A DNA stretch of 18,416 bases, taken from positions 1 through 18,416 of the forward strand of contig NZ_JBKGYF010000029.1 of assembly GCF_046546175.1 (NCBI RefSeq), written 5' to 3'. Positions 1-8,063 of the stretch are shown piece after piece. The position numbers were made by a program, and so were the translations under genes. Origin of the DNA: Methanohalobium sp046546175 (GTDB lineage: Archaea > Halobacteriota > Methanosarcinia > Methanosarcinales > Methanosarcinaceae). Position 1 is the first letter of the stretch. Each line of letters begins with the position of its first letter. Under the pieces are notes generated by a model. The model worked only from the letters and a program-made list of their open reading frames with translations, searched no databases and was not told the origin of the DNA.

Positions 1-178
1 AAAACAGGAATCTATCATTTAAGATTGAAATAAAATACTATACAGATTTCTATTTGTATATATGAACCTGAAAATGAATTTAATAAATGATTACTTTTAC
101 AAATTATTATTAAAAATAGGCCCAGTATTAAAATAGTAAGTAGAGGGAAAAGCAGATATTCAACTGCCTTTGTTCTGT

Positions 179-454
179 TTACTTATCGGTAGGTATTGTT
201 TCAAGCTGGCTCACAACATTCCATATTAACGTTCTTGTATGCAATGGTATATTTGGGTCATTGCTTACGTCTTCAAGGATGGAAATGCTGGATGAAGCCC
301 TTAAAAACAGCTGTTCATCACCGTTTTGCAGTTTATCTACAACTTCATTTGCAGAACGCCGTATGTTGCGTGGTACAGAATTATCATTGGCTATCTGCTC
401 CAGAATCTGTACACACTGGTTTATAACTTCGTCAACATTAACATTATCCGACAT
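179..454 (-). CDS. UPF0147 family protein, 91 aa
   Basis: A short, acidic, all-helical protein that matches the archaeal UPF0147 family in length and in its two-repeat layout: an N-terminal helix ending near VPRNIRRSA (about residues 27-35) and a second similar segment with IPLHTRTLIWN (about 69-79). The function of the family is not known. No membrane segment or metal motif is visible. The ATG at 454 is well supported because it is preceded by AAGGTGAT with a 6-base spacer, and a TATA-like element lies further upstream at 534-543. The gene stands alone on the minus strand; the next minus-strand material upstream is a kinase relic. The family call is from sequence pattern; nothing about the function is inferred. 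Confidence 0.85.
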   Translation of the reverse strand: MSDNVNVDEVINQCVQILEQIANDNSVPRNIRRSANEVVDKLQNGDEQLFLRASSSISILEDVSNDPNIPLHTRTLIWNVVSQLETIPTDK

Positions 455-533
455 ATATATATCACCTTGGATTAACTCTTTTAATCTGAAATATAAAATA
501 AGCTATAGTTAAGTATTTCTAAATCGTTGTTGC

Positions 534-543
534 TATATAAATA
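534..543 (-). promoter_or_regulatory. TATA box of the UPF0147 gene
   Basis: On the minus strand this reads ATTTATATAG, a good archaeal TATA box, about 80 bases upstream of the start codon at 454. It predicts a leader of roughly 50-60 bases carrying the GGTGAT ribosome-binding site. It is called by motif and position only. Confidence 0.45.
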
Positions 544-662
544 CTTTCATTCATTTGAGTAAATCAATGGTGTGATATTATCAAATCTCTTAAATGGGTT
601 GATATTTAAAAAATAATATCAGCGATAAAAAAATATTTTGAAACTAAGGTATGGTGTTGCAG

Positions 663-930
663 TTAATCATTAAACTTTACGATAAATCTGGATCCATTGT
701 TCCGGTCGAGTTCAATATCTCCATTGATATGGTTCACCAATGTGCAAACTAGGTTTAACGATATCCCATAACCAAAACCCCACATCAGCCAGATTTTCTG
801 CATCTTTATACAAAAAATCATCTATAAAAGAAGGACTTCTTTGTTCCAGATTAGTTATTTTGTTTCTTTTATCCTGAAGCTCCTTTATTAATTGCTATTT
901 GGTTTTATTTTCATCAGACGATTTATCCAT
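663..930 (-). pseudogene. Relic of a sensor histidine kinase (start joined to C-terminal ATPase end)
   Basis: Reading the minus strand from the ATG at 930 gives MDKSSDENKTK, then an in-frame TAG at 895-897, then QLIKELQDKRNKITNLEQ and a stretch ending in ENLADVG. A plus-one shift at about 768-772 then continues as GFGYGISLNLVCTLV and NHINGDIELDRNNGSRFIVK, closing with TAA at 663-665. The last part is the typical end of a methanogen histidine-kinase HATPase domain (G-box plus final strands). The start resembles the coiled lead-in of such kinases. All sensor domains, the H-box and the N-box are absent, so a large internal deletion, one stop and one frameshift make this a broken gene. A TATA-like element (968-981) still lies upstream. 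Amber readthrough as pyrrolysine would not rescue it because of the frameshift. Confidence 0.7.
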
Positions 931-1133
931 AAAGGATTAAATAAATGTTATTTTTAAAATTACTTTTTATTTATATATAATAAAGTATGCTTTCTTTCTG
1001 GATAACTGTTATTTTCCATATCAATGGATCTGCATTCATAACCGTTAAATACCATATATAGACTCTTGTATAACTATGTGAAATTAACTATATAGGTAAT
1101 GTAGCATATATTATACATGAGGAGACGATTTTC

Positions 1134-1598
1134 ATGGGCACTGAAGAGCTGGAACTGGACAAAATATCAAGGATGTTGGAACGTGGAGCAACAATGCTTT
1201 CTCAACATTGTCAGACATGTGGTTCTCCCCTTTTCAGATATCAGGGTGAGATTATTTGCCCGATATGCCAGGGTAGGGATGAATCAACTGCTGAATATCC
1301 ACAACCGAAACAACATCAGGAAACAACGGATATCCAGTATCAAGAACAAACATCTAAAGAAAACAGCGAATCAGAACAGGTATTTAGTGAACAGGAAAGA
1401 CCCGAGACAGATAAATCAATGCATACTCCAGTATCCACAGGTTCTGATGTACAGTATACAAGGGACCTTGTATTGAAAAAAGTAAATGACATTGCACAGA
1501 TGATGCAGGATGAAAATGATACCAGACGTGTTTTTGAGTATTTCGATATCATTGAGCGTGGGCTGGAGATTGTTGAAAAAATCGACAGGAACAGGTAA
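1134..1598 (+). CDS. SSSCA1/autoantigen p27-type zinc-ribbon protein, 154 aa
   Basis: The N-terminal third matches the archaeal Sjogren's syndrome/scleroderma autoantigen 1 domain: an amphipathic start (LDKISRMLERGATML, about residues 8-22) followed by a four-cysteine zinc ribbon, C26-x2-C29 and C42-x2-C45, separated by a short hairpin. Residues about 50-105 are Gln/Glu/Ser-rich and probably disordered. The end (about 110-154) is predicted helical, with KKVNDIAQMMQDENDTR. The molecular function is unknown in archaea. The ATG at 1134 is preceded by GAGGAG, although the spacing is somewhat long. The gene converges on hef; only seven bases separate the two stop codons. The overlapping ORF starting at 1117 in another frame is a shadow. 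Confidence 0.8.
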   Translation: MGTEELELDKISRMLERGATMLSQHCQTCGSPLFRYQGEIICPICQGRDESTAEYPQPKQHQETTDIQYQEQTSKENSESEQVFSEQERPETDKSMHTPVSTGSDVQYTRDLVLKKVNDIAQMMQDENDTRRVFEYFDIIERGLEIVEKIDRNR

Positions 1599-1605
1599 TC
1601 AGAAT

Positions 1606-3888
1606 TCAGGATTTGTATTCACTTCCCACGATTTCTCTGATTTTTGATGCAGTTTTGGGTCCGATGAGTTCAGCTTCCTGTAGTTCTTCAGAACTTGCCT
1701 TCATTATATTTTCGACAGAACCAAAATGTTTGAGTAAACTGCGGGCAGCTCTTGGACCTATATCAGAAATTGCGGATACCAGATATTCCTGCTGATCTGA
1801 AAGCAGGGGTGCAGATTTTTTTCCGTGCAGACTGACATCACGTTTTTCGTCCTTTTGTTCGCGTTTTGCCAGCAACCTGATAAGTGATGCAGTATCTTTT
1901 TCATCCCGGGTATAATAAACAGACACACCAAAATCAAGTTCCAGTGATATAAGTGTGCCATAGATGGCATTTGGGTTTAGCTGTCTGGCGGAGAACAGTT
2001 CATTTCCTTCCAGCACCAAACATGGTTTTTTGTACATGCGTGTAAGGTTTGATATCTGTTCAAAAAGTGTTTTATCTATCAATGAATTTACAAAATCTTT
2101 AGAACTTTTGCGCTCAATTGCTATGCGGTCACTGGCAATATAATCCGCGATTTCAAGGGTCTTGATTGTGAGGTCAACACCCAGTTTTTCTAGGGAGCGT
2201 ACAACAGTGCTTTTAGTTTCACGCTGGTCGACAAGAACTTTCAGATAATCAGAAGGCTGTTCTTCACCAATACCTGGATCCGAACTGAAATCAAAAAGTT
2301 TCTTCTGATTATTGTTGTCTTTTTCAGTATAATCAGGTTCCTCTTTAGAGTTTGAAGACATTACATCCTGGAGATATTTCATGTTGTTTTGCATCTTGCG
2401 TTCCTTCGAAACACTGCTCCAGTAATATGCCTCATCCCTTGTTCCTTTAGTGACCAGTACAACAACTCTGCCTTCATGTTTTCTGGCAGTTCGACCTTTT
2501 CTCTGTATACTTCTGATTTCAGACGGCACAGGCTCATAAAAAAGTACAAGGTCTGTAGATGGGATGTCCAATCCTTCCTCTGCAACAGATGTTGAGACAA
2601 TTACGTTGTACTCGCCATCCTTGAATTTATCAATAATCTCAACCTGCTGTTTTTGTGTCAGACCTTTATCATTGTATTTTGAACTCTGTCCAACGAACCG
2701 GATTGGGTACACACCATCCAGTTCGGATAACAGGTTTGCAAGCATTTCAGCGGTGTCCCTGTAGTTAGTAAATACAATAACCCTGGAATCTGGATTTTCT
2801 CTTAATTGTTCGGATACAATATTTCTGGTCATTTCCAGTTTCGGATGTTCTGAATAGCAATCCTTTAACCTGTGGGAGACTTGACGCATATACAAATCTT
2901 CAGCCAGACGTTTGGATGCTTTACTTCCGCTTTTTAATCCGGCTTCTCTGTCCAGTCTGTCATAATATTTTGAAAGTGCATCCACACCCTGTGTTTCAAG
3001 TACCTCAAGAGCATGGTTTACCTTAAGAATTTCAGCAAGTAGTGAAAGTGCGTTGTAGACATTTGGATCAGGATCATCATGCAACTGTGCATGCAACCTG
3101 CTTTGTAAGAACAGCAAATCTTTTTTTGTAGCTTTTTTCTTCTTCGAAACCGTGTATCCGGTATCAGATAACTTGTTGAATCTGTTCTCAAGGATTTTTT
3201 CCAGTAATTCCTTGATTTTTTTAATCTCATCTGGAAGTCTGACATATTTCCAGTCGATTTGTTTCTTCTGAATATATGGGGCGACATCACTGTCAGATTC
3301 GGTTTTAACAGCAACAGACTTAATCTGCAGGCATTCACATACTTCGTTTATTTTATCGTCATCACTTCCGGGGCTTGCGGTAATACCAAGACAGAGAGGA
3401 TTTTGTGCATTTTCATAATATTTTTCTGCGATATAGGTATAGGAATAGTTCCCCACCGCACGATGTGCTTCATCAAACGTAACATGGGATACATTCTTCA
3501 GGTCGATTCTTTTTGCAAGTAAATCGTTTTCAATTACCTGGGGAGTTGAAACAACAACACTGGAATTTTTCCATAGTTCTGCACGTTTTTCAGGTGATAT
3601 GTTTCCGGTGAATGCCAGTATGTTTTCTTCAGGTAATTTTAGAGTATTCCTGAAGAACTGGGTATGTTGCTCTACAAGGGGCTTGGTGGGTGAGAGAACA
3701 AGAGCTTTTCCACCGAATTTGTCCATTCGGGAGGCGATGACAAGGAGTGCTACAGTGGTTTTACCAAGACCTGTTGGCAGTACCACTAAACTGGATGTTT
3801 TCAGTGAGGTACCTGCAAGATTTAGTTGATACAGCCGCTGTTCAACAGTATCTTCTTTTATCAGTGGGTGTTTGATATAATCTGCCAT
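1606..3888 (-). CDS. hef: Hef, fork-structure helicase/endonuclease (XPF-MPH1 type)
   Basis: Hef is the euryarchaeal FANCM/XPF-like enzyme that unwinds and cuts stalled-fork and branched DNA. The full order is present in 760 aa. The SF2 helicase has Walker A PTGLGKT (38-44), DEAH (139-142) and motif VI QRKGRTAR. A helical insert lies between the RecA lobes. A charged linker (about 515-550) leads to the ERCC4 nuclease domain with its ERKSSKDF catalytic core (592-599; E592 and K594 active-site class), and tandem helix-hairpin-helix elements (about 705-755, DIGPRAARSLL and LIGPKTASKI) end the protein. Both helicase and nuclease motifs look intact. The start codon has no clear Shine-Dalgarno sequence, so translation may be leaderless or have a short leader from the TATA box at 3941-3950. 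It lies downstream of glyS on the same strand, 80 bases away. Confidence 0.96.
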   Translation of the reverse strand: MADYIKHPLIKEDTVEQRLYQLNLAGTSLKTSSLVVLPTGLGKTTVALLVIASRMDKFGGKALVLSPTKPLVEQHTQFFRNTLKLPEENILAFTGNISPEKRAELWKNSSVVVSTPQVIENDLLAKRIDLKNVSHVTFDEAHRAVGNYSYTYIAEKYYENAQNPLCLGITASPGSDDDKINEVCECLQIKSVAVKTESDSDVAPYIQKKQIDWKYVRLPDEIKKIKELLEKILENRFNKLSDTGYTVSKKKKATKKDLLFLQSRLHAQLHDDPDPNVYNALSLLAEILKVNHALEVLETQGVDALSKYYDRLDREAGLKSGSKASKRLAEDLYMRQVSHRLKDCYSEHPKLEMTRNIVSEQLRENPDSRVIVFTNYRDTAEMLANLLSELDGVYPIRFVGQSSKYNDKGLTQKQQVEIIDKFKDGEYNVIVSTSVAEEGLDIPSTDLVLFYEPVPSEIRSIQRKGRTARKHEGRVVVLVTKGTRDEAYYWSSVSKERKMQNNMKYLQDVMSSNSKEEPDYTEKDNNNQKKLFDFSSDPGIGEEQPSDYLKVLVDQRETKSTVVRSLEKLGVDLTIKTLEIADYIASDRIAIERKSSKDFVNSLIDKTLFEQISNLTRMYKKPCLVLEGNELFSARQLNPNAIYGTLISLELDFGVSVYYTRDEKDTASLIRLLAKREQKDEKRDVSLHGKKSAPLLSDQQEYLVSAISDIGPRAARSLLKHFGSVENIMKASSEELQEAELIGPKTASKIREIVGSEYKS

Positions 3889-3940
3889 TTTTAACTGGGA
3901 AAGTTGTTTTGGATAATATGTTAAACAACGTCTTTATTGT

Positions 3941-3950
3941 TAAATTTATA
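3941..3950 (-). promoter_or_regulatory. TATA box upstream of hef
   Basis: TATAAATTTA on the minus strand, in the short gap between glyS and hef, about 55 bases before the hef start. It suggests that hef has its own promoter as well as any readthrough from glyS. Motif and position evidence only. Confidence 0.45.
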
Positions 3951-3968
3951 GCAAGCGGAGTGAAAGTA

Positions 3969-5714
3969 TTAAGTTGCTACTGGTGTCCCTGCATTTTCAA
4001 ATTCCAGTTCACCATATATGAGGTCACAAACAACATCCTCTATATTGTCTGTAGATGTACGAATCTGTTGCATGGTATCCCTGTCACGGATTGTTACAGT
4101 ATTGTCCTCCAGTGTCTGATAATCAATAGTTATAGAAAATGGAGTTCCTATTTCATCATTACGCCGATAACGTCTTCCGATTGTTCCGGAATCATCATAC
4201 GCAGTTATCACCCCTTTTTTACGGATTCGGGTGGATATACCTCTTGCAGGTTTAATCAATTCACTCTTGGACATGAGGGGCAGTACTGCAACCTGTATAG
4301 GTGATACTTCTTTTTTGAACTTCAGTACAATCCGGTAATCTTCTTCATCCTCATTTATCATTTCCTTATTGTAGGCATGTTCAAGGACGCAGTATATTAT
4401 CCTGTCAATACCGTATGAAGGCTCTATGACATGAGGAACGACTGTCTCACCACTTACCTTGACGGTTTCTTCACTAAATTCTACCATGTTGGAGGGTACG
4501 GTATATTCTTCACCATCAACAGTAACTTCAATGTTATCCTTTTCAAGTTCTCCAGGCGGCATTTTTTTAAGTTCTTCTGCGACTGCTTTGGCTTTGCCTT
4601 TAAACGCAGGTCCAAGTTTGCTCATATCAGGTTTTACCACAAGCTGATTCACTGTTTCAGGCTCTTCATATTCTCTATATATCGAAAGTTCTGTACCGCT
4701 TGCATCGGTATGGGCTTTGAGATCGTAATTGGTTCTGTCGGCAATACCCACTGTTTCTATCCATCCGAACCGGTCGGATTCAATTTCAGCATCCCAGCAA
4801 TCAACGGCGTAATGTGCCATCTCGTCTTTTTTATGCTGTCTGAATCTTAATTTATCGGGTTTTATACCGATACGCAGTAGAAATTCCTGCGTAAGTGCAA
4901 TGTGATATGCAAGATATTCATGTGCGATATAGCCTTCTTTTACAGCATCCTCTAAACGGGTAGGTCTGATAGAACCGTCATTTTCATTTTCAATATACAG
5001 GTTCAAAATGGTATCCGCATATCGGTCAAATTCTGGATGGCTTTTATCTTCAGGTGGTATGAATATTTCAGCTTCAGCCTGTGTGAATTCCCGGAGTCTT
5101 ATAACACCCTGTCTGGGAGAAATTTCATTGCGATAGGATTTACCGATCTGGGTAACGCCAAAGGGAAGCTTTTCCCGGTAATATCTGGCAAGCCTCAGGA
5201 AATTTATGAACATCCCCTGTGCGGTTTCAGGACGCAGATATGCAGGTTTACCGTTCCCGGGTCCGATATTACTGTTAAACATCAGATTGAATGAATATAC
5301 ACTTCCCAGTTTACCACCACATACTGGGCATGGAATTTCATTCTCTCTTATTGCTTTTTCCAGTATGTTATTGCTCATGGCTTCGGCTGATTCTATATCA
5401 AGCTCATCCTCTACCAGATGGTCCGCTCTGAAAGCTTCACCGCATTCTATACATTCACATAACGGGTCTGAAAAACCACCAACATGCCCCGAAGCCCTGA
5501 AAACATCTTCGATACCAATAGTAGGGGTTTCGATTTCCATGAAACCTTCGTGTACTACATACATTTCACGCCATATTTGTTCTATCCGGCGTTTGAGTGT
5601 ACTTCCCAAGGGTCCGTAATCATAAAAACCGCCAGTACCACCATAAAGTTCAAATGAGTTCCATAAAAATCCGCGTCTTTTTGCCAGTTCAATAACCTGT
5701 TCGTATTTATCCAT
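3969..5714 (-). CDS. glyS: Glycyl-tRNA synthetase, archaeal/eukaryal alpha2 type
   Basis: This enzyme charges tRNA-Gly with glycine. The 581-aa protein has the class II catalytic core: motif 1 near the start (YGPLGSTLKRRIEQIW), motif 2 YRNEISPRQGVIRLREFTQAE region and motif 3 PSYGIDRIIYCVLEHAY region. The C-terminal anticodon-binding domain starts near IQVAVLPLMSK. Two cysteine pairs (CECIEC and CPVCGG) could bind zinc. I chose the ATG at 5714 over a TTG at 5780 for three reasons: the protein then begins MDKYEQVIELAKRRGF as expected for the family, GAGG lies six bases upstream, and the TATA box at 5784-5796 would put the transcription start downstream of that TTG. An ATG at 5726 is also possible. 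The gene is divergent from the small unknown gene at 5873. Confidence 0.96.
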   Translation of the reverse strand: MDKYEQVIELAKRRGFLWNSFELYGGTGGFYDYGPLGSTLKRRIEQIWREMYVVHEGFMEIETPTIGIEDVFRASGHVGGFSDPLCECIECGEAFRADHLVEDELDIESAEAMSNNILEKAIRENEIPCPVCGGKLGSVYSFNLMFNSNIGPGNGKPAYLRPETAQGMFINFLRLARYYREKLPFGVTQIGKSYRNEISPRQGVIRLREFTQAEAEIFIPPEDKSHPEFDRYADTILNLYIENENDGSIRPTRLEDAVKEGYIAHEYLAYHIALTQEFLLRIGIKPDKLRFRQHKKDEMAHYAVDCWDAEIESDRFGWIETVGIADRTNYDLKAHTDASGTELSIYREYEEPETVNQLVVKPDMSKLGPAFKGKAKAVAEELKKMPPGELEKDNIEVTVDGEEYTVPSNMVEFSEETVKVSGETVVPHVIEPSYGIDRIIYCVLEHAYNKEMINEDEEDYRIVLKFKKEVSPIQVAVLPLMSKSELIKPARGISTRIRKKGVITAYDDSGTIGRRYRRNDEIGTPFSITIDYQTLEDNTVTIRDRDTMQQIRTSTDNIEDVVCDLIYGELEFENAGTPVAT

Positions 5715-5783
5715 GATAGTCCTCATAAAATTGTTATTAGTTATTGGCACAAATTGATTGTTTTTAATATCCTGAAGCAAATG

Positions 5784-5796
5784 AATTATATATTTT
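5784..5796 (-). promoter_or_regulatory. TATA box of glyS
   Basis: The minus strand reads AAAATATATAATT. A transcription start about 25 bases downstream (near 5760) would leave a leader of about 45 bases carrying the GAGG ribosome-binding site of the start at 5714. Confidence 0.5.
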
Positions 5797-5820
5797 CTGA
5801 ATATGGTAATTAAATAAGGA

Positions 5821-5832
5821 AATTTAAATTTA
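5821..5832 (+). promoter_or_regulatory. Candidate TATA box for the small gene at 5873
   Basis: AATTTAAATTTA lies about 40 bases before the ATG at 5873, a suitable distance for a short-leader transcript. The element is weak and lies in an AT-rich divergent region, so confidence is low. Confidence 0.3.
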
Positions 5833-5872
5833 ACTTAAATCGCAGACAACTTTGTTATAACCAAGTGATTCC

Positions 5873-6202
5873 ATGTCAAGGAAACTAAACAGCGCTGATA
5901 TTAGTATTTTGTACAAACTTTTGCCTGAATTAAAAACAGGTACCAGTTCACCCAAATACCGATCTGTATTGCCGCCTGTATCAAAGTTTTATGTAAAATC
6001 AGATGAAGATTTTAAGGCAAGGATTAATAAACTATCGGATGATGAACTGGAATATATTGTTGATTTGATTCTTAAAGGGGATGAGTGTCTGCGATGCATC
6101 CGCAACACCCATGTAGGCATATTGTTCCAGATTGTATCTGACCGACTGTCATCCAACAAAGCCAATGACCTGAAGGAATTGTATGAAATTGTCCAGAAAT
6201 GA
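5873..6202 (+). CDS. Conserved-looking hypothetical protein, 109 aa
   Basis: I do not recognise a named family. The protein is soluble and mostly helical, with a PPVSKFYVKS segment (about residues 37-46), an acidic helix DDELEYIVDLILKGDE (about 56-71), a CLRC pair (72-75) and a charged C-terminal helix ending in VQK. Only two cysteines are present, so a zinc site would need another ligand, such as the nearby His80. AGTGATT before the ATG is an acceptable ribosome-binding site. It is divergent from glyS and converges on the ADH synthase gene, with just two bases between stop codons. Codon use and composition resemble its neighbours, so it is probably real; its function is open. Confidence 0.65.
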   Translation: MSRKLNSADISILYKLLPELKTGTSSPKYRSVLPPVSKFYVKSDEDFKARINKLSDDELEYIVDLILKGDECLRCIRNTHVGILFQIVSDRLSSNKANDLKELYEIVQK

Positions 6203-6204
6203 AT

Positions 6205-7008
6205 TTAGATGCTTTCTCTAGACTGGAACACCTCATCCACGGTCATACCTTCATGCACAATTTTTGCGACATCATTAACCATGGCAGTGGGGTCTTTAGC
6301 CTGGAATACATTTCTCCCCAGTGCAACACCTTTTCCACCTGCTTGGATTGAATCATAAACCATCTGGAGAATCTGTCTTTCATCTTCCATGTGAGGGCCA
6401 CCGGCAATGATAACCGGTACAGGGCATCCTTTAACAACTTCTGTAAATGAATCGATATCACCTGTATAATTTGTTTTGACAATGTCAGCACCCAGCTCTG
6501 CACCTACCCTTGCAACATGTTTGACATATTCTGCATCATGTTCGGAGGCGATTTTTTCACCTCTTGGGTACATCATAGCAAGAAGCGGCATACCCCATTC
6601 ATCACATTTTTTGCCGATGTATCCAAGGTCCTGCAGCATTTCTGCTTCATCATCAGCACCAATATTGATATGCACTGATACAGCATCAGCACCGACTTTG
6701 ATCGCTTCTTCCACAGTTGTTACCAATACCTTGTGGTCTGGATCCGGTCCCAGGGAAGTAGATGCTGATATATGGATGATTAATCCGATATCGCGCCCAT
6801 ATCCCCGATGACCGTATTTTGGAAGCCCCATATGACCCAGAACAGCGTTAGCACCACCTTCTGCAACTTTGTTCACGGTATCAGGCATATCTATCAAACC
6901 TTTTATAGGTCCAGCACCAACACCGTGGTCCATTGGAATTACTATAGCGTTACCTGTATCCCGATTGAATATCCTCTCTATTCTCACTGATTTGCCAATT
7001 TCGCTCAT
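6205..7008 (-). CDS. 2-amino-3,7-dideoxy-D-threo-hept-6-ulosonate (ADH) synthase
   Basis: A 267-aa class I aldolase of the DhnA/FbaB-like family. In methanogens this enzyme transfers a unit from 6-deoxy-5-ketofructose 1-phosphate to L-aspartate semialdehyde, the first committed step of the archaeal route to 3-dehydroquinate and aromatic amino acids. Visible active-site features are PMDHGVG (25-31) with Asp27, the Tyr147 of MMYPRG, the Schiff-base Lys178 in DIVKTNYTG, and the phosphate-binding IIAGGPH and GVALGRNVF loops. The 31-residue Tyr-Lys spacing agrees with the Methanocaldococcus enzyme as I recall it. A fructose-bisphosphate aldolase role is the alternative, less likely in this family branch. 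No dehydroquinate synthase II gene sits beside it. No Shine-Dalgarno is visible; a cluster of repeats lies 20-50 bases upstream. Confidence 0.88.
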   Translation of the reverse strand: MSEIGKSVRIERIFNRDTGNAIVIPMDHGVGAGPIKGLIDMPDTVNKVAEGGANAVLGHMGLPKYGHRGYGRDIGLIIHISASTSLGPDPDHKVLVTTVEEAIKVGADAVSVHINIGADDEAEMLQDLGYIGKKCDEWGMPLLAMMYPRGEKIASEHDAEYVKHVARVGAELGADIVKTNYTGDIDSFTEVVKGCPVPVIIAGGPHMEDERQILQMVYDSIQAGGKGVALGRNVFQAKDPTAMVNDVAKIVHEGMTVDEVFQSRESI

Positions 7009-7406
7009 GTTAGATTGTAAGGTTTAATGTTACATATTTTTTATGTAAGTGTTACATACTAACCCATGTTAACAAATATTTCCATCTGGTTTTGAAAGTT
7101 CTAATTTCTCATGATAATCATAAAATTGCATCTAATCTGAATGAAAAGCTGTAATTTTAAAGTTATTATTTGAGTGGATGGATTTATATAATTTCAGTTC
7201 GTCTTCTAACTATACATATAATCTGTTATCGAAAACCAAAAAATTCTGTTTTTTATAGTAAATTATATGGATTTTATTGTAATGTGGCATGCATCAATAA
7301 ATATTTATTACAAATTGATTTGATGCTTTTTAATAACATCACATTTTAAATTTAGTGGATTGCGGATTCTTATCTGATACTCCACATCTAAAAAAGAGGA
7401 ATTAAC
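7009..7406. other. Intergenic region of about 400 bases between two divergent genes
   Basis: Apart from the repeat cluster at 7029-7058 it contains a TATA-like TTTATATAAT at about 7183-7192, a dyad GCATCAA (7291-7297) with TTGATGC (7320-7326) followed by five T residues, and an AT-rich element ATTTTAAATTTAG near 7343-7355 that could be the aIF1A promoter. No gene is supported. Confidence 0.4.
7029..7058. promoter_or_regulatory. Three-copy GTTACATA motif, candidate operator of the ADH synthase gene
   Basis: GTTACATA occurs at 7029-7036 and 7051-7058. An inverted copy (TATGTAAG, seven of eight bases) lies between them at 7042-7049, so the first two form a dyad with a 5-base spacer. The cluster begins 21 bases upstream of the start codon at 7008. 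That places it in the promoter/leader zone, where an archaeal repressor would act. Inference from repeat structure and position. Confidence 0.4.
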
Positions 7407-7427
7407 CTGGCAAACTATAAAAGTAAT

Positions 7428-7754
7428 ATGAGAAAGGATAGAAATAACAGTCGTAAACAATCCAGTGAAACACCCGCAATAACAAGGGTTCGTACACCCC
7501 GAAAAGATAAAAATGAAGTGTTTGCAACTGTTTCCACATTATTAGGTGGGAAAAGAGTTAAGCTCCAGTGTATGGACGGAACTGAACGGATGGGGCGTAT
7601 TCCCGGTTCAAAAAAAAAGAGAATGTGGATACGTGAAGGAGATATTGTCATAGCACTTCCATGGGATTTTCAGGATGAAAAGGCTGATGTAATCTGGAAA
7701 TACACCCGTCCGCAAATTGAATGGCTGGATAAAAAGGGTTATTTGAGTAAATAA
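7428..7754 (+). CDS. eif1A: Translation initiation factor aIF1A
   Basis: aIF1A occupies the A site of the small ribosomal subunit during initiation. The 108-aa product has a basic, flexible N-terminus, then the OB fold: TRVRTPRKDKNEVFATVS, LLGGKRVKLQCMDG, the basic loop GSKKKRMWIREGDIV and the C-terminal WKYTRPQIEWLDKKGYL, all characteristic of the archaeal factor. The ATG at 7428 gives a normal length but has no good ribosome-binding site of its own. AGAGGA lies seven to nine bases before an in-frame CTG at 7407, which would add seven residues (ANYKSN after the initiator). The true start is thus uncertain. It is a single-gene unit on the plus strand. Confidence 0.95.
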   Translation: MRKDRNNSRKQSSETPAITRVRTPRKDKNEVFATVSTLLGGKRVKLQCMDGTERMGRIPGSKKKRMWIREGDIVIALPWDFQDEKADVIWKYTRPQIEWLDKKGYLSK

Positions 7755-8037
7755 TAAAAAAGGTAAGATGACTTTTATAAATTTTAAATTACTTTTTTTA
7801 TTAAATGATATTATTTTTATCGGGTAAATACATTTTAATTTAATATAGCAAGTTCTAATTAAAGCTATTGAAAATTTTGACGGCTTTATTGTATTTAACA
7901 CTGGAAAATAACACCATCATTCATTATATATATTTATAGTACATAGTTGGGTTCAGAGAGCAGACGTAGTGAATGAGGGGAAAAACTCTACACCTGTTGA
8001 AAGTAGTGGACGAGTTTGGTTAATGATTGAGTGGAGG
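7755..8037. other. AT-rich gene-free stretch with possible transposase-tail relic
   Basis: About the first 170 bases hold only AT-rich sequence. From 7957 a plus-strand frame reads RADVVNEGKNSTPVESSG, which loosely recalls the C-terminal tail seen in some archaeal TnpB (IS200/IS605) proteins; the frame is open until 8065-8067. A TATA-like run lies at 7926-7938. No intact element is present, and the TnpB resemblance is from memory of tail motifs only. Confidence 0.25.
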
Positions 8038-8063
8038 TTCAACCATTTGTGTATATGGTTGAA
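8038..8063. repeat. Inverted repeat, 9-bp stem with 8-base loop
   Basis: TTCAACCAT (8038-8046) is perfectly complementary to ATGGTTGAA (8055-8063). It may be a transcript hairpin or the end of a decayed mobile element. Confidence 0.5.

Larger units (their letters stand above)
455..1133. other. 679-base region without an intact gene
   Basis: Besides the kinase relic at 663-930, this stretch is very AT-rich. It holds the TATA box for the UPF0147 gene (534-543), a near-symmetric TATA-like run at 968-981, and the upstream region of the zinc-ribbon gene with TATA-like ACTATATAGG near 1086-1095. No RNA gene or repeat was recognised. Confidence 0.5.

Noticed and set aside
895..897. In-frame TAG in the kinase relic as a pyrrolysine codon
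   Set aside because: Methanosarcinales can decode UAG, but the same frame also has a frameshift and lacks most kinase domains, so decay is the simpler reading.
1117..1476. 119-aa ORF overlapping the zinc-ribbon gene
   Set aside because: It is another frame of the same DNA with no family resemblance; the frame at 1134 holds the cysteine ribbon and a ribosome-binding site.
4431..4850. 139-aa ORF opposite glyS
   Set aside because: Antisense shadow of conserved synthetase codons with no recognisable domain or start signal.
5715..5780. Longer GlyRS starting at TTG 5780
   Set aside because: The extra 22 residues are unlike the family, no ribosome-binding site precedes the TTG, and the predicted transcript would start after it.
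8025..8046. tRNA-like GGTTCAA stretch
   Set aside because: No acceptor or anticodon stems can be drawn around it; it belongs to the 9-bp inverted repeat.
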